Numbered from the stretch's first letter, positions 1 through 5,677 are shown. The stretch: 5,807 nucleotides of DNA from Clostridia bacterium (GCA_017408625.1 JAFQUG010000267.1:1-5807); one strand, 5' to 3'. The notes: a model not told the origin generated them from the sequence alone. A program made the numbers and translations.

Positions 1-19
1 CACGACGCTCGTCCGATCT
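1..19. other. Residual Illumina adapter sequence at contig end
   Basis: The first 19 bases read CACGACGCTCGTCCGATCT. The 3' end of the standard Illumina read-1 adapter is CACGACGCTCTTCCGATCT, so 18 of 19 bases match; the only difference is G for T at position 11. Its place at the very edge of the window fits untrimmed adapter. The biological insert would then begin at base 20. The adapter sequence is known to me from memory; no search was run. Confidence 0.9.
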
Positions 20-879
20 CATCGGAAGCCGGGAAGAATGACGATTTCATACTGCTCCTCCTTGAGCTTTGCCAGATATGCGGGATCGTCAATATGGAAG
101 ATCATGGTGTCTCCGTAAAAATTGAATCGTGCCACGTTGCCCTTTCTGACAAGCTCGGTCACAGTCTCGCCGTTAATGGTAACCAGGTCACCAAGCGTCT
201 TTCCGGGAATGGCAGAGGGGCAGAGATCCACAGCGGAAATGGCCTTGAGGCTCTCGGTATCCTTGCGTTCAAAATTGATGCGCAGCGCACCGTCAATGCC
301 TGCCATGGGGCCGGTCTGCACGCCGGTGATGCCCGCCTGCCCATTGACCGGGAAATATACGTCGTGATCCAGCGTCAAGGAAGCCAGCTCGTTCGTAATA
401 CCTGAGGGAGAACCTGCGCACCAAACAAAGCCTGCCTTGATGGTAATGGCAGTAAAATCTGCGGGCTTGAGCGTTGCATGATCGTCCATGTGGAATCTCA
501 GCTGAAGATACAAGCCGCCGTCCGAAGTGCTTTCATAGGTATAGCAGGTACGCTTCAACGGCAGATCGCCAAGCATCGCCTTAACCTCGGGCACCGTCAT
601 ATTCTCATAGGCGACACCGTCCTTGATGAAGGAAACGAAGATTTTGTCAATGTTATGCTCCAGGCTGCTGTCCCAAGCGTCCTTGGTCAGACCTTGCGTG
701 TCTGCAGGCACGCGGAAGCTGATCTGGCCATAAGTCGTCCCCTCGGGCTGAAAGGGCTCTGCATAAGAGGGCTCCATCGGGATCGTCTCTTCCGCCGATA
801 CACAAACGGCGGCTAAGGATGACAGAGAGCACAAAAGAATTGCAATCAGAATCATGCAGGATATTGTACGTTTTTTCAT
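19..879 (-). CDS. Secreted protein with two similar domains, C-terminus cut off by contig end
   Basis: I do not recognise the family. The start at 879 is supported by a GGAGG ribosome site (885-889) six bases upstream and a consensus promoter behind it. Residues 1-30 form a Sec signal peptide: MKKR, a hydrophobic core (ILIAILLCSLSSLA), then a likely cleavage site after VSA, so the product is exported. The mature part holds two related stretches of about 80-95 residues. Each ends in a similar pattern: LQLRFHMDD, a short helix, then AITIKAGFVW near 143-152 in the first, and MIFHIDD, then YEIVILPGFR at 277-286 in the second. The apparent TGA stop uses base 19, which belongs to the adapter. The real codon is TGN, and by analogy with GFVW it may be TGG (Trp), so the protein probably continues beyond the window. 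Cell-surface adhesion or carbohydrate binding is possible but unsupported. Confidence 0.8.
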   Translation of the reverse strand: MKKRTISCMILIAILLCSLSSLAAVCVSAEETIPMEPSYAEPFQPEGTTYGQISFRVPADTQGLTKDAWDSSLEHNIDKIFVSFIKDGVAYENMTVPEVKAMLGDLPLKRTCYTYESTSDGGLYLQLRFHMDDHATLKPADFTAITIKAGFVWCAGSPSGITNELASLTLDHDVYFPVNGQAGITGVQTGPMAGIDGALRINFERKDTESLKAISAVDLCPSAIPGKTLGDLVTINGETVTELVRKGNVARFNFYGDTMIFHIDDPAYLAKLKEEQYEIVILPGFR

Positions 880-916
880 AGTAACCTCCAGAAATGATTT
901 TTATTTCCACACTTTT

Positions 917-945
917 ATTTTAGCAAAAGATGCCCGCGCTGTCAA
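917..945 (-). promoter_or_regulatory. Sigma-A promoter for the secreted-protein gene
   Basis: Read on the minus strand, a perfect -35 TTGACA (945-940) is followed after 17 bases by TAAAAT (922-917). The bases TGC directly before the -10 make an extended -10. Transcription should start near 910, giving a leader of about 30 bases with the GGAGG site inside it. Such a close match suggests strong basal transcription. Confidence 0.85.
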
Positions 946-963
946 GCAAATTTTGCAACGCTC

Positions 964-992
964 TTGCATGTGCGTCCGGTTCGTGCTATAAT
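964..992 (+). promoter_or_regulatory. Sigma-A promoter for the FliB-like/MFS operon
   Basis: TTGCAT (964-969), a 17-base spacer and a perfect TATAAT (987-992) with an extended -10 TGC (984-986). Transcription should start near 999, leaving a leader of about 20 bases before the ATG at 1021. The -35 lies 18 bases from the -35 of the divergent promoter, so the two promoters are back to back. Confidence 0.85.
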
Positions 993-1007
993 AGGAGCGA
1001 TTACATC

Positions 1008-1013
1008 AAAGGA
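1008..1013 (+). promoter_or_regulatory. Ribosome binding site that sets the FliB-like start
   Basis: AAAGGA lies seven bases before the ATG at 1021. An upstream in-frame ATG at 964 falls within the -35 element, ahead of the transcription start, and has no ribosome site. This decides for 1021. Confidence 0.8.
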
Positions 1014-1020
1014 CGTTGAT

Positions 1021-1923
1021 ATGAAGCTTTACGCACCAGCTTATTACAAAGATTTTTCCTGCATTGCCGACCGCTGCCGACACTCCTGCTGCATTGGTTG
1101 GGAAATCGACGTGGACGACAATACCCTTCAATACTACCAAACGCTGGACGGTGACTATGCAAGCGCGATCCGAGACAGCATTGATACCACCGACACACCG
1201 CATTTTGTTCTTGCCGCCCACGATCGCTGCCCGCATCTGGACGAGCACGGTCTTTGCCGCATCATCAAGACCTATGGCCACGATGCGCTTTGCGAGATCT
1301 GCCGAGAGCACCCCCGCTTTTATCACGACACGCCGCACGGCAAGGAGGTAGGACTGGGGCTTTGTTGCGAGGAGGCCTGCCGTATCGTGCTTGACTCGGA
1401 CGATTTTGCACAAATGGTTGAGATCGGGCACCTTGACAGCACACCCGACGCAGATGCCTATGATGCCACCCTGCCGCGCGCTGAGATCTACGCGCTGCTG
1501 GGCAACGCATCCCTTCCCTATTCCGAAAAGCTGCGCAGCATCTGCGAGCCCTTTGCCGTCTCGCCCGCGTGCATCACGGATGAGGAATGGCGCGCACTGC
1601 TTGACGGGCTTGAATACCTGAACGATGCGCACCGCGATCTTTTTTCCTGCTATTCGTCCGTATGCAAGGCAACTGACGAATCCGCCCCCATATTGACCCG
1701 CGCGCTTGCCTACTTTATCTTTCGACATTGCTCGGACGCCGAGGATGCAGACGCATTCCGCGCGTCGTTGGGGCTTTCCCTGTTCTTTACGCAGCTGCTT
1801 TGCTGCATGATCTGCGCGGGTGCCGATCCCCTTGATGCCGCCCGCATTCTCTCCGAGGAGCTGGAATACTCCGAGGACAATACCGACACCATCCGATCCG
1901 TATTTTTTGAGGTACTGCCATGA
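1021..1923 (+). CDS. fliB: FliB-family cysteine-rich protein (flagellin lysine-N-methylase-like)
   Basis: This 300-residue cytoplasmic protein begins MKLYAPAYYKDF, the typical opening of the clostridial proteins annotated as flagellin lysine-N-methylase. The N-terminal 120 residues carry cysteine clusters in the family pattern: C14, C19, C23 and C24 (DRCRHSCCIGWEI), C70 and C79 (DRCPHLDEHGLC), C91 and C94 (LCEICREHPRFY), then C115, C116 and C120 (GLGLCCEEAC). These suggest a bound metal or iron-sulfur centre. The C-terminal half is helical and includes ALAYFIFRHC, also family-like. Salmonella FliB methylates lysines of flagellin. This protein appears shorter than the enteric form, as I recall it, and no flagellar gene is nearby, so the true substrate is open. 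It is the first gene of an operon: its TGA overlaps the ATG of the MFS gene. Family assignment is firm; the activity is inferred. Confidence 0.85.
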   Translation: MKLYAPAYYKDFSCIADRCRHSCCIGWEIDVDDNTLQYYQTLDGDYASAIRDSIDTTDTPHFVLAAHDRCPHLDEHGLCRIIKTYGHDALCEICREHPRFYHDTPHGKEVGLGLCCEEACRIVLDSDDFAQMVEIGHLDSTPDADAYDATLPRAEIYALLGNASLPYSEKLRSICEPFAVSPACITDEEWRALLDGLEYLNDAHRDLFSCYSSVCKATDESAPILTRALAYFIFRHCSDAEDADAFRASLGLSLFFTQLLCCMICAGADPLDAARILSEELEYSEDNTDTIRSVFFEVLP

Positions 1924-3176
1924 CACCCAACTACAAACGCACCAAGCTTGCCTGCTACTCGGCATACTTTACCATGTCGTCCATCTTCATCCTGCCGCCG
2001 CTGCTTTTTGCCACGCTGCAGGATACATACAACATTTCCTACACCCTGCTTGGCACACTGGTGCTGGCCAACTTCTGCACGCAGATGCTGGTGGATCTGC
2101 TCTTTTCGCTCTTTGCAAAGAAATTCAATGCCAAAATGCTTGTGCGCATCACACCTCTGATCACCTCGCTGGGGCTTGTGATCTACGCGCTCGTTCCTAC
2201 CTTCCTGCCGCAATTTGCCTATGCGGGATTGCTGGCGGGCACCATCGTATTTTCCATCGCCTCCGGCCTTTCCGAGGTCATGCTCTCGCCCACCATTGCA
2301 GCTCTCCCCTCGGATAATCCGCAAAGAGACATGAGCATGCTGCATTCTCTTTATGCTTTTGGCATTTTGTTCGTCATCGTGCTCAGCACCGCTTTTTTTG
2401 CTCTGTTCGGATCTCACAACTGGATGTATCTGACCTTGTTCTTTGCCGCGCTGCCCGTCATTGCGGCCGTGATGTTCATGCTCTCCCCCATGCCCGACTT
2501 GCAAAAGGGTGCACAGCAGGAACGATCCAAGCGCACGGGCAAACGCACGCTGGGACTGGCTCTTTGCGTGGCGTGTATCTTTTTCGGCAGCTGCGCCGAG
2601 AATACCATGTCCAACTGGATCTCGGGATACATGGAAAACGCGCTGCACATTGACAAGGCAGTCGGTGACCTTGTGGGCATGGCGGCCTTTGCCGTGCTGC
2701 TTGGCCTGACGCGTATCACTTACGCCAAATTCGGCAAGAACATCTTCCGCATGCTCACGGTGGGCATGATCGGTGCGGCGGTCTGCTACTTAGTAGTAGC
2801 ATTCTCCTCTCACCCCATTCCCGCACTGGCGGCCTGCGTGCTGACAGGCATTTTTACCTCAATGCTCTGGCCGGGGGCTTTGATCATGATGGAGGAAAAC
2901 GTGACCGGCGTGGGCGTTGCGGCCTACGCGCTCATGGCCTCGGGCGGTGACCTTGGCGCATCGGTAGCACCGCAGCTGATGGGCATTGTGACCGACGCGG
3001 TCAGTGCAAGCGACCTTGGCCTGCGCCTATCCGGTCAACTTGGTTTGAGTGCCGAACAGGTAGGACTCAAGGCAGGCATGCTGGTCTGCTCACTCTTCCC
3101 CATTCTCGGCATTGCCGTGCTGCTCTTTACCGTTCACTTTTTCAAGAAATGCAAGAAAAACGGCGTAGTTCTGTAA
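1920..3176 (+). CDS. Major facilitator superfamily (MFS) transporter, sugar-permease-like
   Basis: A 418-residue integral membrane protein with about 12 hydrophobic segments in two halves, joined by a basic cytoplasmic loop near 190-210 (QQERSKRTGKR). It moves a small solute across the cytoplasmic membrane. Family-like signals are GLSEVMLSP in segment 4 (116-124), LHSLYAFG in segment 5 (141-148), AENTMSNWISGYME at the start of the second half (226-239), LWPGALIMMEE in segment 10 and ASGGDLGASVAPQLMG in segment 11 (340-355). The last pattern resembles fucose-permease-type MFS proteins, but the substrate cannot be read from this. The ATG overlaps the preceding stop as ATGA, with GAGG at 1909-1912 seven bases upstream, which implies translational coupling to the FliB-like gene. 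The length is normal for the family and there is no sign of damage. An export role is equally possible. Confidence 0.88.
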   Translation: MTPNYKRTKLACYSAYFTMSSIFILPPLLFATLQDTYNISYTLLGTLVLANFCTQMLVDLLFSLFAKKFNAKMLVRITPLITSLGLVIYALVPTFLPQFAYAGLLAGTIVFSIASGLSEVMLSPTIAALPSDNPQRDMSMLHSLYAFGILFVIVLSTAFFALFGSHNWMYLTLFFAALPVIAAVMFMLSPMPDLQKGAQQERSKRTGKRTLGLALCVACIFFGSCAENTMSNWISGYMENALHIDKAVGDLVGMAAFAVLLGLTRITYAKFGKNIFRMLTVGMIGAAVCYLVVAFSSHPIPALAACVLTGIFTSMLWPGALIMMEENVTGVGVAAYALMASGGDLGASVAPQLMGIVTDAVSASDLGLRLSGQLGLSAEQVGLKAGMLVCSLFPILGIAVLLFTVHFFKKCKKNGVVL

Positions 3177-3189
3177 ATATTATGTAAAC

Positions 3190-3217
3190 GCCCTCAAAAA
3201 AGTCGAACTTTTGGGGC
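3190..3217. repeat. Imperfect inverted repeat after the MFS gene
   Basis: GCCCTCAAAA (3190-3199) can pair with TTTTGGGGC (3209-3217), leaving one bulged T. The right half overlaps the ECF-type promoter. On the plus strand the hairpin is followed by a run of A, not T, so it does not look like a standard terminator. It could weakly end the upstream transcript, be an operator, or be chance. Confidence 0.35.
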
Positions 3218-3228
3218 AAAAAAACGTC
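3203..3228 (+). promoter_or_regulatory. ECF-sigma-type promoter of the PstS-like gene
   Basis: TCGAAC (3203-3208), exactly 16 bases, then CGTC (3225-3228). Bacillus-type ECF sigma factors (SigM, SigW and SigX group) recognise TGAAAC-N16-CGTC. The match is five of six bases at -35, and full at -10 with ideal spacing. The same layout, including AACTTTT and CGTCT, recurs at 4554-4579. There is no good sigma-A promoter in this spacer; TATACA at 3230 lacks a fitting -35. Which sigma factor uses it is unknown. Confidence 0.65.
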
Positions 3229-3268
3229 TTATACAGTAGAAGAGCCAAGCTGCTATAAGGAGGACTTT

Positions 3269-4468
3269 ATGACTGTCAAGGAATTTTTTGAACAAAGCGC
3301 AATCAAGCATACCGTTTTAGTACTCAAGATCGTACTGACCCTTCTCCTCGCCCTTGCCTGGCCCATCGCGGGATTTACGTCCCTGCTCCTGATCGCCATG
3401 CTTGGCTACGGCGAATGGATCGCCTTTGCCAGCATCTTGCTCCTGCCCGCCATCATCCCTCTGCTTTGGACAAAGAAAAAGGCAAGATACGTATATCTTG
3501 CAGTGTTCTGCGCCTATATTTTGGTGATCGGCATTCCGCTTGGCGTACAGATCGGGCAGGATATTTACGAGGAGGCAATCACCATTGACACCACGCCCGA
3601 TATCCTTTTGAGTGAGTACATGCCCTTTGATGAGGACTCCAAGATCGTCAAGCTGGAGGACGCTTCGCTGCAGCTCAAGGGGGATCTGCCGATCATAGAC
3701 GGTGCAACCGCCGCCTTCCCCGTTTATTCTGCGTTCGTGCACGCCACCTACCCCGATACCACCAAATTCAACGACGGTGTTTTTGAGTTCAATAACACGC
3801 AAGGCGGCTACCAAAAGCTTGCCCACAAGGAAACGGATATTTTCATTGGTGCATATCCCTCCAAGGAGCAGATTGCATATGCCGAGCAGATGGGCACGAC
3901 CTTTGCTTACACACAGATCGGATACGAGGCCTTTGTATTTTTCGTGCATAAGGACAACCCGATCGATACTCTGACGACGCAGCAGATCAAGGACATCTAC
4001 TCCGGCAAGATCACCAACTGGAAAGAGCTTGGCGGCATGGATAAGGAGATCGAAGCCTTCCAACGCAACGAGGGTAGCGGCAGCCAGAGCATGATGCTGC
4101 GCTTTATGGGCGACACGGCCATGATCGATCCCGATCTCAAGGAGATCAAGGGCATGGGCGCGATCATTCAAGAGGTGGCAGATTATCGCAACCTGGCGGG
4201 CTCGATCGGCTTTTCCTTCCGCTATTACGTGGAGGGTATCATCAAAAACCCCGATATTAAGGTGATCGCGGTGGATGGAATTGCTCCCACGGTGGAAAAC
4301 ATTCAAGACGGCACATACCCCATTGTTGCACCCGTTTACGCCGTAACCTACGAAGGCAATGACAACCCCAACGTGCAGCTGCTGATCGACTGGATCTTGT
4401 CCGACGAGGGGCAGTACATCATCGAGCAGACAGGCTACGTCGGCAACGGCAATGAACGGCCGCAGTGA
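3269..4468 (+). CDS. Membrane-anchored PstS-like substrate-binding domain protein
   Basis: The 399-residue product has three predicted membrane helices (about 15-42, 50-67 and 73-95) with the basic loop TKKKAR (68-73) inside the cell. This places residues 100-399 outside as a tethered periplasmic-binding-protein-like domain. The domain follows the PstS-like pattern: IDGATAAFPV (143-152), TDIFIGAYPS (189-198), YEAFVFFVHKDNP (219-231), IYSGKITNWKELGG (243-256), RNEGSGSQS (266-274) and ILSDEGQYIIEQTGYV near the end. In PstS the matching arginine and GSG(T/S) segment bind phosphate, while the aspartate of the GASDAP-type segment seems absent here (IGAYP). The ligand may therefore differ. No ABC permease or ATPase lies nearby, so it may sense rather than import. 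AAGGAGG (3257-3263) sits five bases before the ATG. It is likely transcribed alone from the ECF-type promoter and ended by the terminator at 4476. Confidence 0.85.
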   Translation: MTVKEFFEQSAIKHTVLVLKIVLTLLLALAWPIAGFTSLLLIAMLGYGEWIAFASILLLPAIIPLLWTKKKARYVYLAVFCAYILVIGIPLGVQIGQDIYEEAITIDTTPDILLSEYMPFDEDSKIVKLEDASLQLKGDLPIIDGATAAFPVYSAFVHATYPDTTKFNDGVFEFNNTQGGYQKLAHKETDIFIGAYPSKEQIAYAEQMGTTFAYTQIGYEAFVFFVHKDNPIDTLTTQQIKDIYSGKITNWKELGGMDKEIEAFQRNEGSGSQSMMLRFMGDTAMIDPDLKEIKGMGAIIQEVADYRNLAGSIGFSFRYYVEGIIKNPDIKVIAVDGIAPTVENIQDGTYPIVAPVYAVTYEGNDNPNVQLLIDWILSDEGQYIIEQTGYVGNGNERPQ

Positions 4469-4475
4469 TAAAAGC

Positions 4476-4513
4476 AACATCCCGCATCGCACGGTCAATG
4501 CGGGATGTTTTTT
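4476..4513 (+). terminator. Intrinsic terminator after the PstS-like gene
   Basis: A perfect 12-bp stem, AACATCCCGCAT (4476-4487) with ATGCGGGATGTT (4498-4509), has a 10-base loop and runs into six T (4508-4513). It begins eight bases after the stop codon, so it ends that transcript and separates it from the downstream membrane-protein pair. Confidence 0.93.
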
Positions 4514-4553
4514 CCAAGCCAAAAAACAAAAATATAAAAAATTCGCCCATAAA

Positions 4554-4579
4554 TGAAACTTTTAGAGAATTTTGGCGTC
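4554..4579 (+). promoter_or_regulatory. ECF-sigma-type promoter of the membrane-protein pair
   Basis: TGAAAC (4554-4559), 16 bases, CGTC (4576-4579), followed by TATA. This is an exact match to the SigM/SigW/SigX-type consensus with ideal spacing. Compared with the site at 3203-3228, AACTTTT and CGTCT are conserved with exactly 12 bases between them while the spacer sequence differs, as expected for two promoters of one sigma factor. Transcription should start near 4587, giving a leader of about 85 bases. Confidence 0.75.
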
Positions 4580-4592
4580 TATAAAGGTGAAG

Positions 4593-4620
4593 ACAAACGT
4601 TGACGGTTTTCGACGTTTGT
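4593..4620. repeat. 11-bp inverted repeat overlapping the second promoter
   Basis: ACAAACGTTGA (4593-4603) pairs with TCGACGTTTGT (4610-4620) around a six-base loop, with only one T-G wobble. It covers the -35 and most of the spacer of the sigma-A-like promoter, as a repressor operator would. It would also form a stable hairpin close to the 5' end of a transcript starting from the ECF-type promoter. Sequence alone does not separate these two roles. Confidence 0.7.
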
Positions 4621-4628
4621 AGTATAGC
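4600..4628 (+). promoter_or_regulatory. Second, sigma-A-like promoter of the membrane-protein pair
   Basis: TTGACG (4600-4605), 17 bases, TATAGC (4623-4628): five of six at -35 and four of six at -10. Transcription would start near 4635, leaving a short leader. It lies inside the inverted repeats at 4593-4644, so its use may be controlled by a bound regulator. Alternatively the match arises by chance within a hairpin. Confidence 0.55.
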
Positions 4629-4644
4629 CGAAGAGAGCTATGCT
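4621..4644. repeat. Second adjacent hairpin in the leader
   Basis: AGTATAGC (4621-4628) pairs with GCTATGCT (4637-4644) with one T-G wobble and an eight-base loop, starting at the base directly after the previous inverted repeat. Together they make a 52-base structured block ending 14 bases before the AAAGGAG ribosome site. No T-run follows, so termination is unlikely. Confidence 0.5.
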
Positions 4645-4670
4645 GAATACAACTTACCAAAGGAGCTGCC

Positions 4671-5249
4671 ATGAAATATAAATTCCATCTTCCGCGCGTC
4701 ATACTGTCCGCGCTGCTTGCAGCCCTGCAGCTATGCTCGCTCCTGTCTCTTTACGTCATATATGAGCTTGCCAAAATGAACGCAAGTGCCTTCGTGCGCT
4801 TACCAAGCGGCGCGTACACGCTGCAGGTCGATCCGCTGCAGTTTTTCATTCAGGCTCTGGCCACCTCGTGGATCTGGGGCTCGGCCCTGCTTTGTATCGT
4901 GATGGCCATCGTCATGCTCGTGCTGATCTTTCGCGGCAAGGGCAAGCCCTCGTTGCCCGTGGCGATCCTGTCTGCGCTCTCGGCCGTCGGGCACGTCTTG
5001 CTGCTCTCGGGTCTTGTTTCCCGCTGCAACGACCCACTTCGCTCGCCGGAGATAGTATGCCACTCCATGATGCGAGTCTTGCTGCAAAAGCTTTCCCTGC
5101 CTGTAAGCGGTGCTTTGAGCCCGTACCTCGGCCTTATCATGATCATCGTGCTGTGCGTCGTCTTTGCCGCAGGCGCTGCCCTCTCGCTCGCGCTTTTGCT
5201 GCTTGAGCTGATATCTCTCAAAAAGTCCAAGGAGACCGACCATGCGTGA
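4671..5249 (+). CDS. Four-helix membrane protein of unknown function
   Basis: I do not recognise this 192-residue protein. It has four hydrophobic helices at about 8-31, 66-87, 95-116 and 152-182. The basic N-terminus (KYK), the loop RGKGKPS (88-94) and the tail LKKSKE place both ends in the cytoplasm under the positive-inside rule. Two outside loops result: 32-65 with no cysteine, and 117-151 with cysteines at 119 and 130, which could form a disulfide. No catalytic motif is visible. The start is fixed by AAAGGAG (4659-4665), five bases upstream. Two candidate promoters and two hairpins lie in front. The gene overlaps the next one by eight bases, so the products are probably made in fixed proportion and may form a complex. 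An envelope-stress role is inferred only from the ECF-type promoter. Confidence 0.82.
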   Translation: MKYKFHLPRVILSALLAALQLCSLLSLYVIYELAKMNASAFVRLPSGAYTLQVDPLQFFIQALATSWIWGSALLCIVMAIVMLVLIFRGKGKPSLPVAILSALSAVGHVLLLSGLVSRCNDPLRSPEIVCHSMMRVLLQKLSLPVSGALSPYLGLIMIIVLCVVFAAGAALSLALLLLELISLKKSKETDHA

Positions 5250-5616
5250 AAAAATCAAGCAGCTGCTCAAAAAAGCGGTCTACTTTCTCTTAAACCCCCG
5301 CCTGCTACTTTGCTTTGGCATTGCGTGGATGATCACCAACGGCTGGTCGTACGTCATGCTTGCCGTGGGCACTTGGCTACGTATCCCCTGGATGATCGCG
5401 GTGGCCTCAGCCTATCTGACCATCCTGTGGCTGCCCTCGCCCGAAAAGATTCTGACCTGCGCCATTGCCATCCTGCTTTTGCGGCTGATCTTCCCGAAGG
5501 ACAAATATACGCTTGGCGTGCTACAGGACATGCGCCGCGCCGCCATGGACGCTTTTAAGAACAGGAAGAATAGCAAAAAGAAGAAAGATTCCGAGTCCAC
5601 AGAAGAAAAAGAATAA
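5242..5616 (+). CDS. Small conserved-looking membrane protein of unknown function
   Basis: The product is 124 residues: a basic amphipathic N-terminus (MREKIKQLLKKAVYFLLNPR), a tryptophan-rich membrane region (about 20-84) with two or three helices, and a highly charged tail rich in lysine and glutamate (86-124). The segment FGIAWMITNGWSYVMLAVGTW resembles small hypothetical membrane proteins I recall from Clostridia with no known role; this is memory, not a search result. The helix count is unclear: 20-43, 48-64 and 69-84 are the best candidates, but the tail KNSKKKKDS would sit more naturally inside the cell, which favours an even number. The ribosome site AAGGAG (5229-5234) lies in the end of the preceding gene, seven bases before this ATG, and the eight-base overlap points to translational coupling. 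The charged tail could contact a cytoplasmic partner. Confidence 0.82.
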   Translation: MREKIKQLLKKAVYFLLNPRLLLCFGIAWMITNGWSYVMLAVGTWLRIPWMIAVASAYLTILWLPSPEKILTCAIAILLLRLIFPKDKYTLGVLQDMRRAAMDAFKNRKNSKKKKDSESTEEKE

Positions 5617-5621
5617 AAGGA

Positions 5622-5635
5622 AGCCCCATGGGGCT
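5622..5635. repeat. 14-base perfect palindrome after the last gene
   Basis: AGCCCCATGGGGCT starts five bases after the stop codon. As RNA it could fold only with a tight loop, and no T-run follows. It may be a dyad binding site, part of the 3' end structure, or chance. Confidence 0.4.
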
Positions 5636-5648
5636 GAGGAATTAGCGA

Positions 5649-5677
5649 AGAAATGGGGAAGATTTATCCCCATTTCT
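5649..5677 (+). terminator. Possible weak terminator of the membrane-protein pair
   Basis: AGAAATGGGGA (5649-5659) pairs perfectly over 11 bp with TCCCCATTTCT (5667-5677) around a seven-base loop. The following bases, GTTAGAAT, are only partly T-rich, so termination may be inefficient or factor-assisted. Its position 33 bases after the stop codon fits an operon end. Confidence 0.55.

Noticed and set aside
964..1020. Upstream ATG giving a 19-residue longer FliB-like protein
   Set aside because: It coincides with the -35 element, lies before the predicted transcription start and has no ribosome site; the family start MKLYAP is at 1021.
1006..1965. 319-codon open frame on the minus strand opposite the FliB-like gene
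   Set aside because: It lies antisense to a clearly conserved gene, has no ribosome site and no recognisable domain. Its openness follows from the codon bias of the real gene.
1710..2648. 312-codon minus-strand frame opposite the FliB-like and MFS genes
   Set aside because: It crosses two well-supported genes in antisense, and its charged, low-complexity translation is typical of the complement of membrane-protein codons.
3190..3217. Inverted repeat as an intrinsic terminator of the FliB-like/MFS operon
   Set aside because: The stem is bulged and is followed by seven A instead of T on the plus strand. No other terminator is visible in the spacer, so read-through into the PstS-like gene remains possible.
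3317..4522. 401-codon open frame on the minus strand opposite the PstS-like gene
   Set aside because: It starts inside the terminator region, has no ribosome site, and mirrors a gene with clear family motifs. The translation shows no family features.
4593..4670. Known riboswitch in the leader of the membrane-protein pair
   Set aside because: I compared by eye with the core motifs of common classes, such as fluoride and c-di-GMP, and saw no match; only simple hairpins are evident.
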